Below are positions 46,416 to 54,190 of a DNA stretch of 64,000 nt, piece after piece. Position 1 is the first letter of the stretch. The number at the start of each line of letters is the position of its first letter. The stretch is from Propioniciclava sinopodophylli (lineage in GTDB: Bacteria; Actinomycetota; Actinomycetes; Propionibacteriales; Propionibacteriaceae). The position numbers and the translations under genes are program-made. The notes under the pieces are model-generated. The model was not told the DNA's origin and ran no database searches. It saw only the letters and a program-made list of their open reading frames with translations. The stretch spans positions 35,779-99,778 of the forward strand of contig NZ_SDMQ01000012.1 in assembly GCF_004324755.1 (NCBI RefSeq), given 5' to 3'.

Positions 46416-48119
46416 GTGGTGGTGGGCTGGCAGGACGTGCTGCTCCTCGCGAGCACCGGCTGGCGGATGTCCCGCGAGGACCCCCTGTGGCTCACCGTCC
46501 AGGCCGCTCGCCGATTCGCACCGGCTCGGCGTGCCGCCCTGTCCACACTGGCCGGCGATGCCGGCCTCGGCGCCGCGGTGGGAGCCTTCATCGCCGACCA
46601 GCCCGAACGCACGGCTGCCCTGCTCCGGGAGCGGGGCGTCTCTGGCACCAGGTGGGGCGACGGACTCGCCACCCGGCTCGCCGTTCAGGTCGGGGCACTG
46701 GACGCCCTCGAGCCGAAGGTGGCCGCGTCCCCCTCGGTGAAGCAATGGGTGGCCCAGCAGGAGGGAGACCTCCAAGGAGCCATCGCAGCGCTCTCGGACA
46801 AGGACACCCCTGCGTCACGCAAGCTCCGGTCGGAGTACCGCACGCTCCAGCCTGGGTTTCGCCTGCCTGTGCCCGCCGTGGATTGGGACGGCCCGGCCGA
46901 GGGAATCCGGGTTCTCCACATTCTCACGAATTCGCTCCCCCACACCCGTTCGGGCTACACGAACCGCACACACCACCTCCTCCGGGCCTCACAAGCCGCA
47001 GGGATCACTGTCGAGGGGGTCACCCGCATCGGATACCCGACTACGGTCGGGCTGCTTGGTGCCGCGGAACGGGACGTCATTGATGGGGTCACCTACCGCC
47101 GTCTCCGGACCGGCCGTCTGGCACGCGATGTGGACGATCGGCTCACCCAGCAGGTCAACGCCCTGATCCCGATCGCGCGTGACTTCAGGCCGAGCATCCT
47201 GCACACCACCACCGACTACACCAACGCCTTGGTGACCCAAGCCCTGGCGGCTGCGCTAGGCATCCCGTGGGTGTACGAAATGCGCGGCCAACTCGAGCTG
47301 ACGTGGGTGGCGGCGCGGCCGGAGGTGTACCGAGAGGCCGCCACCATAAGCGAGCGTGTCCGGTGGTTGCGGGCCAAGGAGGCTGAACTCGCAAGCGCGG
47401 CGGACGCCGTGGTCGCTCTCTCTCAGGTCCAGGCGGATGATCTGGCCGCACGCGGGGTGGAAGGGCGAAGGATAGCGATCGTTCCCAACGCGATCGATCC
47501 AAACCTCTTGAGGCACGAGCTGCCACCTGCGGATGCACGTCGAGGCTTGGGTTTGCCGGCCGAGGGCGTGTGGGTCGGGACCGTCTCGTCGCTGGTGGCC
47601 TACGAGGGCATCGACGACCTGCTGCGGGCCGTGGCCCTCCTCCGGGCTGAAGGACTCGACGTTCGGGCCCTCATCGTCGGCGACGGGGTCGCCCGACCGG
47701 GCCTGATCGCATTGGCCGATGCTCTGAAGCTTGCGGATGTCGCCGTGTTCCCTGGACGCGTGACGACGGACGCTGCAGCGCGGTGGTACCAAGCGCTGGA
47801 CATCTTCGCCGTGCCACGCAAGGACACACCCGTGTGCCGCGTGGTCACACCCATGAAGCCTGTTGAGGCCATGGCGCTTGCTCGCCCCGTGGTGGCGTCA
47901 GACCTACCCGCGCTCCGAGAAGTCTTGGCGGACCGCTTGGCCGGTGCCCTCTCTGAACCCGAGAACCCTGCGTCCCTCGCCCATTCCCTTGCCGGTCTTG
48001 TCAAGGATCCGGTACGCCGCGGCAAGTCGGGACAAGTCGGCCGCGAGGCTGTGCGAATGAGGACTTGGGAGGCCGGTGCCGGTACGCTCCTACGGACGTA
48101 TGAGCAGTTGAGGGGGTGA
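46416..48119 (+). CDS. GT4-family glycosyltransferase with N-terminal extension
   Basis: About 567 residues from GTG 46416; GTGs at 46419 and 46422 are nearly as good behind the same GGGAGG site at 46405-46410. Residues 1-145 form an Ala-rich helical extension with no recognised family. The rest is a GT-B fold: RVLHILTNSLPHTRSGYTNR, IPWVYEMRGQLELTWVA, ADAVVALSQVQADDLAARGV, IAIVPNAIDPNLL, VGTVSSLVAYEGIDDLLRAV and VTPMKPVEAMALARPVVAS. It overlaps the exporter permease by GTGA. It likely builds or starts the chain that the adjacent ABC transporter moves. Confidence 0.88.
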   Translation: MVVGWQDVLLLASTGWRMSREDPLWLTVQAARRFAPARRAALSTLAGDAGLGAAVGAFIADQPERTAALLRERGVSGTRWGDGLATRLAVQVGALDALEPKVAASPSVKQWVAQQEGDLQGAIAALSDKDTPASRKLRSEYRTLQPGFRLPVPAVDWDGPAEGIRVLHILTNSLPHTRSGYTNRTHHLLRASQAAGITVEGVTRIGYPTTVGLLGAAERDVIDGVTYRRLRTGRLARDVDDRLTQQVNALIPIARDFRPSILHTTTDYTNALVTQALAAALGIPWVYEMRGQLELTWVAARPEVYREAATISERVRWLRAKEAELASAADAVVALSQVQADDLAARGVEGRRIAIVPNAIDPNLLRHELPPADARRGLGLPAEGVWVGTVSSLVAYEGIDDLLRAVALLRAEGLDVRALIVGDGVARPGLIALADALKLADVAVFPGRVTTDAAARWYQALDIFAVPRKDTPVCRVVTPMKPVEAMALARPVVASDLPALREVLADRLAGALSEPENPASLAHSLAGLVKDPVRRGKSGQVGREAVRMRTWEAGAGTLLRTYEQLRG

Positions 48120-48997
48120 ACGTCACGGCGACTTCGGCATACCGACCTGCACGGGCCATCCAGCGCACAGAGTTGCATCAGGTGGGCGGTCGCCCGCCAC
48201 TACGCGAGTACCTGCGGGAACTGGGTGAGCGGAGGCACTTCATCACCATGCAGGCGTGGTCATCGGCCACCCACCAGCACCGGGGGATGTTGCTGGGGAA
48301 CCTGTGGATGATCCTGCAGCCCATCCTCGACGGGCTGGTCTTCCTCCTCATCTTCGGCGTGATCCTGCGGGCCAACAGGGGGATCGAGAACTACACCGGC
48401 TACCTCGTCATCGGTGTGCTGATGTTTAGCTTCACCTCAAGGTGCATCACCGCGGGCGCCAGTTCGGTCCATGACGGGAAGGCCCTCGTGCAGGCCTTCT
48501 CCTTCCCCCGCGCGGCGCTCCCGCTGGCCAACGCGCTGCGTCAGACGATCTCGACGATCCCCGTCCTCGTGGCCGTGGTGCTCCTGGTGCTCGTGACGGC
48601 CGGGCCCGGCGTCGTGTCGGGATCCTGGGTCATGTTGCCGCTGCTCTTCCTCATGCACACCTGGCTCAACACCGGGCTCTCCCTCATCGTGGCCCGATGG
48701 GGGGCACTGATCCCGGACGTCCGCCAACTGCTGAGCTACGTCGTGCGCTTCTTGATGTTCACCTCCGCCGTGATGATCCCGATCGACCGCTTCGCCGAGG
48801 CGCTGCCATGGTCGAGACCCATCCTGGAGGCCAACCCGATCTACATCATCCTCACCATGTACCGCGATGCGCTGCTGTACTCGACGATGCCCGACACCAT
48901 GCACTGGGCAACCCTGACCGCGTGGGCGTTGGTCCTGTCAGTCGTCGGGATGGTCTACTTCTGGGCTGCGGAGGTGAAGTATGGCCGACGCCGATGA
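48116..48997 (+). CDS. TagG/Wzm-like polysaccharide ABC exporter permease
   Basis: The 293-residue protein is coupled to the glycosyltransferase before it (GTGA) and overlaps the ATPase gene by 17 bases. An N-terminal cytoplasmic segment (ELGERRHFITMQAWSSATHQ) leads into six helices, including MLLGNLWMILQPILDGLVFL, VLMFSFTSRCITAGASSV and FLMFTSAVMIPIDRFAEALP. This is the ABC-2 arrangement of TagG (teichoic acid) and Wzm (O-antigen) permeases. It would flip an undecaprenyl-linked polymer. Confidence 0.9.
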   Translation: MNVTATSAYRPARAIQRTELHQVGGRPPLREYLRELGERRHFITMQAWSSATHQHRGMLLGNLWMILQPILDGLVFLLIFGVILRANRGIENYTGYLVIGVLMFSFTSRCITAGASSVHDGKALVQAFSFPRAALPLANALRQTISTIPVLVAVVLLVLVTAGPGVVSGSWVMLPLLFLMHTWLNTGLSLIVARWGALIPDVRQLLSYVVRFLMFTSAVMIPIDRFAEALPWSRPILEANPIYIILTMYRDALLYSTMPDTMHWATLTAWALVLSVVGMVYFWAAEVKYGRRR

Positions 48998-49859
48998 CAT
49001 CCTGGACTCCCTGCCCCCGCCCGCTTCCGTCGTCCTCGGCGACCCATCCGTCGTGGTGGAAGACGTCACCGTCACCTACCGCTCGGAGACATCTAACGCA
49101 GACGACCTGCAGGGGTGGCGCCGGTGGGTGGGGCAGGCACAGCTCAGCATGGGGCTCACCGCCTTCACGAAGGTCGAGGCCTTGAAGGGCGTCTCGTTCA
49201 CCGTCCCCGAGGGCGAGCACGTCGGCATCGTCGGCGCCAACGGTTCAGGGAAGAGCACTTTGCTCCGGGTGATCGCGGGAGTGGAGCCCACCGCGTCCGG
49301 GCGCGTGCTCGCAACCGCCACGCCGATGCTGCTCGGCGTCAACGCCGCCCTGCTGCCCGCCATGTCGGGACGACGCAACGTCCGCCTGGGCTTGTTGGCG
49401 CTCGGGTTCCAGCCCGACGAAGTGCGCGCTCGGATGCCCGCCGTCATCCGCCTGGCAGGGATCGGGGAGGCCATCGACCGCCCCATGTCGACGCTCTCCT
49501 CGGGGCAGGGTGCCCGCCTGCGCTTCGCCATCGCCGCGGCGGCCGACCCCGACATCCTCCTCATCGACGAGGCCCTCGGCACCGGCGATGCCGCCTTCAC
49601 AGCCCGGAGCAAGCGGACCATCGACGAGCTGCGCGCAAAGGCCGGCACGATCTTCCTGGTCTCGCACGCAGCACAGACGATCGAGAAGATGTGCACGCGT
49701 GCCATTTGGCTGCACGAGGGCGAACTGATCACCGACGGCCCAGCCGTCGAGGTCGCGCGAGCCTACCGATGGTGGGCCCACAACATGGCCCAGGACGAAA
49801 CGGCTCTCGCGGATGAACTGCTGGCTCTGGCGCGTGGCAGGTTCCGGGCACAAACATGA
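48981..49859 (+). CDS. TagH/Wzt-like polysaccharide ABC exporter ATPase
   Basis: The 292-residue product has Walker A GANGSGKST (85-93), a shortened ABC signature STLSSGQGARLRFA, Walker B DILLIDEALGTGDAAF and the switch His in LVSHAAQTIEKM. The N-terminal stretch (VTVTYRSETSNADDLQGWRR) and the E-A-L-G-x-G-D segment are typical of TagH and Wzt. No C-terminal carbohydrate-binding domain is present, so chain-end recognition is not by Wzt-like capping. It is coupled to the next gene by ATGA. Confidence 0.92.
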   Translation: MADADDILDSLPPPASVVLGDPSVVVEDVTVTYRSETSNADDLQGWRRWVGQAQLSMGLTAFTKVEALKGVSFTVPEGEHVGIVGANGSGKSTLLRVIAGVEPTASGRVLATATPMLLGVNAALLPAMSGRRNVRLGLLALGFQPDEVRARMPAVIRLAGIGEAIDRPMSTLSSGQGARLRFAIAAAADPDILLIDEALGTGDAAFTARSKRTIDELRAKAGTIFLVSHAAQTIEKMCTRAIWLHEGELITDGPAVEVARAYRWWAHNMAQDETALADELLALARGRFRAQT

Positions 49860-51415
49860 ACGTCAGCGTGAGACTCCCGATCCGGTGGACCCGCCCGGGC
49901 CACCGCTACACGCTCAAGATCCATGGCACCACCTCGATCTCCCGGCGCGTGCTGCGCCTGCAACCGGGGACGCCCCTGCGCCTGACTCGCCAGTTGCTCG
50001 GCGGCGAACTCCAACCGCACAACACCGTGTCGGTGTGGGACGAGGACGACTACGGGCAGCGAGAACTGCTGACCCGGCTCCGGCCGGAGACACCGCGCCG
50101 AGCGCACCGGCACCTCTCCCGGCTCCTCGAACCCGCTGCGCACATGAGCGAGGCCGACTTCGCCGACCTGGTTGGTGGTGCCGACGCAGCTCGCTGGATC
50201 GACCTCGATGACAGCAACCGACGGTTCAGCCGCCTGTCCACGGACCTGGGCGGGGAGGCAGCCAAGGGGCGCCCCGGCACCAGCACTGTGCTGCATCGCC
50301 TCCTCGAAGAGCTGGCAGCCCGACGGTCACTCGACGACGGTTCCGTGCTCACGAGTCAGTTGGTGCACCTTGCGGGCCTGCTCGAGTTGAAGGAGGTTCT
50401 CGGGCACGACTCGGTCGTGTCCCTCACCGAGACGGGCGCCGCGCGCGTCGGCGAGCAAGCCGTCGCGCGCCTCAGGGTCTTGGCGGAGCGCTGGGCCGAG
50501 TACCCCACGCTCGTTGGCGCCCATGTCCTGCACGTGTGCGTGGTGGCTCTCCTCGACGGCCGAGAGGCCGGCGCCGAGATCGTGCGCGACAGCGAGCTGC
50601 CCCCTCAGCGGATCGCCGCTGAGATGACGACCAACCTCGGCGTCAGCACGTACGGGGTGGTCCCGAACAACGAGAGTCATCCACGCGCCCCGTTGAACTG
50701 GCTGCGCCCCGCCGACGAAACGGCTCCGTCCGGCCTTGCGACGGTCCTTTACTCGGCGGATCCCGCGTTCATCCGGAAGTACGCCCCCCGCGTGCTGTTC
50801 TACGCCGGCTTGTTCCCCGAGCTGACCTACCACCTGCACGTCGTCGGTGATCTCGCAGCATGCGCCGAGACCGCTGAACACCTCGACGGTCTGGCTAGGC
50901 ACATCGCAACGGTCCGGGGCGGTGGCCCACCCGTGCAGTTCCGATACTCGTGGGCTTCTCTGCCGGAGTGGGTCGTCACGCCCACGTCGTACTACGCCAG
51001 CGCGAGGTACCTGATCGCGCGGCAGTTGGCAGCCGCGTGCGGCGGTCCGATCTGGATCCAGGATGTTGACCTCTTCCCGACGGCGGACATCACCGCCCAT
51101 GAAGCGGCCTTCAGTCAGGTCGACATCGCGATGGCGATCAGTCGCTCGCTGGGTGGACTGATGCCGTGGAAGCGCTACCTGGCGGGCAATACCCGGCTGC
51201 AACCCGGGCCCAGGACGGACGAGTTCCTTGCGGCTGTCGAGGACTACCTCTACCACTGGCTCCAGCAAACACACAGCTGGATGGTCGACCAGAACGCGCT
51301 GACCTACGCAGCCGAACGCGTGCCCGGCGTGCGGGTGCTGGAGATGGCTCGCGCCGGCGTCCAGCTACGGCAGTCCTTCCTGCCGAATCGCATCGAAGGA
51401 AAGGCGCTCACCTGA
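49856..51415 (+). CDS. Probable GT-A-like glycosyltransferase of a poorly known family
   Basis: A 519-residue cytoplasmic protein that I do not recognise as a named family. The N-terminal 120 residues hold a basic segment and LRLQPGTPLRLTRQLLGG; residues 120-250 are helical. The last 220 residues have GT-A features: a start of beta-strands near LATVLYSADPAFIRKYAP, TSYYASARYLIARQLAA, a DxD-like IWIQDVDLFP (Asp403, Asp405) and a late SWMVDQNALTYA (Asp478, Gln479). Asp-x-Asp metal site plus D-Q motif is typical of GT8-like or similar transferases. ATG overlaps the ATPase stop. It ends overlapping the convergent heparinase gene by 8 bases. Confidence 0.62.
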   Translation: MNVSVRLPIRWTRPGHRYTLKIHGTTSISRRVLRLQPGTPLRLTRQLLGGELQPHNTVSVWDEDDYGQRELLTRLRPETPRRAHRHLSRLLEPAAHMSEADFADLVGGADAARWIDLDDSNRRFSRLSTDLGGEAAKGRPGTSTVLHRLLEELAARRSLDDGSVLTSQLVHLAGLLELKEVLGHDSVVSLTETGAARVGEQAVARLRVLAERWAEYPTLVGAHVLHVCVVALLDGREAGAEIVRDSELPPQRIAAEMTTNLGVSTYGVVPNNESHPRAPLNWLRPADETAPSGLATVLYSADPAFIRKYAPRVLFYAGLFPELTYHLHVVGDLAACAETAEHLDGLARHIATVRGGGPPVQFRYSWASLPEWVVTPTSYYASARYLIARQLAAACGGPIWIQDVDLFPTADITAHEAAFSQVDIAMAISRSLGGLMPWKRYLAGNTRLQPGPRTDEFLAAVEDYLYHWLQQTHSWMVDQNALTYAAERVPGVRVLEMARAGVQLRQSFLPNRIEGKALT

Positions 51416-54107
51416 CCTCCACCCAGCCCGTCGTTTGCGCGGCGGCCGGCTGGCCTGCTTCGGATCGAGCGAAGACGCGCACCCGATACCGCCCGGCTGG
51501 TAATCCCGTGAATGTCAGCGGGCGCCTCGGCCCGTAGGAAAGGGCCGCCACCTGTTCGGGCCCCCGGAAGAGGCGCGCGGCGTATTGGGGCCACCCCCCG
51601 TCCAGCACCAAGCCGACCACTTCGCCCGGGCCGGCCGACGCCGACACGACCAACCGGCCAGACGAGCTGCCTGTCCCTGCCACCGTGGACGACAGGTAGG
51701 TGGCGAGCGCGTCCCGGTAGGCGGGTCCGAATGTCCCATGGGTGTGCCCCGGAAGCGTGACCAGGTCGATCGTTGCGCCGAGGCCACGAACGTGCTCGGT
51801 GAAGGGCAGCACATGACCTTTGTAGTGGTGGTCCCGATCCCCGACTAAGACCGTGATGGTTGAGTCCCTCCATTGATCGATGGTGTCTCTCGCGATGTCG
51901 AAGGTGACGGCGTCGAGCGCTCGTACATGCTCCTCCGACGTCCCACCGGTCATGAACTGGAGCACGTTGGGGTGCGGTTTGGCGAGGAAGGAGCCGATGC
52001 GCGTCTGGGGCCCTCCCACGAAGATGCTGCCTGCTCCGATCGACATCCCGTGGATCAGGGCCGCAGTCGCTCCCTTGGATGAACCGACGAAGACGAGGTC
52101 ATCGGGGGTGAGAGCCAACTCCTTGAGTACAGCGCGGATCAGTGCCTGGACGGACCTGAAGATCCGGCGATCGCCGTGGTCCTGGAGGTAGTAGGACCCT
52201 TGGTCACCGAAGTCGTCCAGGATGTAGAGCGCCTCGACCTGCGCCGCATCGAGGGTGGGCTTGTAGTTGTAGGTGAAATCGCCCACCTGGTGGAGGGACG
52301 TGAACGCGACCACCAGCTTGTCCCGGGTTCTGCCGGCCACCCTGAGGTAGTTGAGGCCCACCTCGCCCTCTGAGCGCAGCCATCCGTCTCTCCCGCCGAC
52401 CTTGCGGTCGCGATAGGTGAAGTCGGCGAGGCGTATCTCAGTGGCCACCGAGCACGACTCGCCCTCGAACTCGACCACCACCACGTCGCTCGGCTCGGCT
52501 TGCCCCATGGACGGGAAGCGCCATGCCTCGGGGGTTCTCCCGCCGACGCCCTTCCTGCGCGACACACGTAGGGCCACGTCGGCTGAGAAGAAGGCGTCCA
52601 TCACCTTGACGCCCTCCCTGTGCAACTCGTACCCGTGCCCGTGCAGCACCACTTCGAGACCAGGCCCCACGTGCCACAGCAACTCGTAGTGGTGGCGTAT
52701 GCCCGATGCGATCTCGTCCCGCACGGAGATCCGGGGCAACCCATCGGTTTCGGTCACCTGCACGGTCCGATCGTGTACGACACCCGCCATGCGCTCGTTG
52801 CGCCCCGTCACCCGGAACCCCGGCCCCGAATGAGCGTGCGCGTGCATCGACACCGCCGTTTTGGGACCTCCATGGCGAGGAATGCTGGCCCGATCAACCA
52901 CGAGGGTGCTGTGCGCGTACTGCGAGTAGCCGTAGCGGGTCAGGGGATCTTCGTAGTTGTAGCCAAACGGCCCCGCCTCGCTGATGAGGTCGAGGCCCTT
53001 GTGACGCAGGAAGAGGCCGTTCTCATCCGCGTGCTTGTGATAGGCGTCGTTGTAGGCGCAGCTGAAGTACACGAAGGTGGCATCCGGGTCCGCCCAAGCG
53101 CTCCTGTGGATGGCATAGCCCGATTCCGGCAGCACCATGGTGCGCGCAGATGGCTCGCGGCCGGCCCTACCCGCCGTGGCTGCGAAGTCGAATTCCGCGT
53201 CGCCGAGGGAGCCTGCCTGACCGGCCAAGGGCATCACCGTGGTGTCGCTGATCGGCGGGTAGCTGCCCTGGGGAGTCACCGCGTGCGTCGCGTAGGCGAC
53301 CGTGCTTGCCAGGAGCCGCTCGAATTCCGGTAGCGAAGGGTGATCGACGGCGCGCAGGACCTCGAGGTGGGCGGACAACTGCTTGACCACCATCAGGTGG
53401 TAGCTCGGCGCATGTTCGACGTGCACACCTTCTGCGGTGAATGCGTGACGGAAGTACGCGTTCAGGCGTCCGACAGCGACCTCGAGCGCGCGGCCGCGGG
53501 TGTCCTCGTCCACCCACGAAGCCATGGCCGCCCAGTCGACCACCGCGATGTCCTGGAACATGCCGTGGTTGTTCAACCCCGCGTGGAAGGTGTCGTCGAG
53601 CAACAATGCGGCCGTCTCGTCCAGGAAGGCCTGCAGTTCAACGATCTGGGAGTGCTCCAGCCACTCCCGCTGACCGCCCATGACGGCAAGATGCATGATG
53701 AGCCGTTGGGCTGTCGTCTCATCGTGGAAGGCGAGGCTCCCGGCATCGTCCCGCCACTCCCGAGCCATGCGTCGCCACGACATGGTCTGCTCGAAGGCCG
53801 CTCTGGCCGCTCGAGCATCCTTCTGGACGGTCGCGGGCCAATCCGTCAGCCACAGGAACGCGTGGACGAACCGGTCACGCGAACGGTCTGAAGTTGCCTC
53901 CCAGAGTGCCCCGCCGCTGTAGTCGAGGTCACCGTTGCGCGGCGACTCGATGACGCCCTCCTGAAGGAAGCGCTTGACCTTCGCCGCGGAGGATGCCGAG
54001 TCTCCTCGGGGAAGGCGGCGTGTCACGACCTGGCGGAGCTCTTCCGTGATCCGCGTCATCAGATGGTGGTCGCCGTCGTCGGAGCCGGATTGTTGCATGC
54101 ATGCCAT
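51408..54107 (-). CDS. Heparinase II/III-like lyase fused to an alpha/beta hydrolase and C-terminal beta domain
   Basis: From ATG 54107 (or ATG 54098 with almost the same product) about 899 residues. Residues 60-330 form the alpha-toroid of polysaccharide lyases: HDETTAQRLIMHLAVMGGQ, FHAGLNNHGMFQDIAVVDWA, EGVHVEHAPSYHLMVVKQL. Residues 340-560 have the heparinase II/III beta-sandwich: FVYFSCAYNDAYHKHADENG, YSQYAHSTLVVD. A separate hydrolase follows with nucleophile elbow VGSSKGA (Ser677), VLVGDRDHH and LPGHTHGTFG (His). A 90-residue beta-domain ends the protein. No signal peptide is evident. Such lyases cut uronic-acid glycans; with WecBC-made ManNAcA nearby, a mannosaminuronic polymer is a reasonable substrate, though that is inference. 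The hydrolase may be an O-acyl esterase or transferase. Confidence 0.8.
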   Translation of the reverse strand: MACMQQSGSDDGDHHLMTRITEELRQVVTRRLPRGDSASSAAKVKRFLQEGVIESPRNGDLDYSGGALWEATSDRSRDRFVHAFLWLTDWPATVQKDARAARAAFEQTMSWRRMAREWRDDAGSLAFHDETTAQRLIMHLAVMGGQREWLEHSQIVELQAFLDETAALLLDDTFHAGLNNHGMFQDIAVVDWAAMASWVDEDTRGRALEVAVGRLNAYFRHAFTAEGVHVEHAPSYHLMVVKQLSAHLEVLRAVDHPSLPEFERLLASTVAYATHAVTPQGSYPPISDTTVMPLAGQAGSLGDAEFDFAATAGRAGREPSARTMVLPESGYAIHRSAWADPDATFVYFSCAYNDAYHKHADENGLFLRHKGLDLISEAGPFGYNYEDPLTRYGYSQYAHSTLVVDRASIPRHGGPKTAVSMHAHAHSGPGFRVTGRNERMAGVVHDRTVQVTETDGLPRISVRDEIASGIRHHYELLWHVGPGLEVVLHGHGYELHREGVKVMDAFFSADVALRVSRRKGVGGRTPEAWRFPSMGQAEPSDVVVVEFEGESCSVATEIRLADFTYRDRKVGGRDGWLRSEGEVGLNYLRVAGRTRDKLVVAFTSLHQVGDFTYNYKPTLDAAQVEALYILDDFGDQGSYYLQDHGDRRIFRSVQALIRAVLKELALTPDDLVFVGSSKGATAALIHGMSIGAGSIFVGGPQTRIGSFLAKPHPNVLQFMTGGTSEEHVRALDAVTFDIARDTIDQWRDSTITVLVGDRDHHYKGHVLPFTEHVRGLGATIDLVTLPGHTHGTFGPAYRDALATYLSSTVAGTGSSSGRLVVSASAGPGEVVGLVLDGGWPQYAARLFRGPEQVAALSYGPRRPLTFTGLPAGRYRVRVFARSEAGQPAAAQTTGWVEVR

Positions 54108-54190
54108 TCTGCCTGCTCGCGGGCGCATTGTCGCTGCACAGGCGCCCGTTCGACCACGGGCGCTGACCTCCCGTGCGGCAAGATGGGTCC

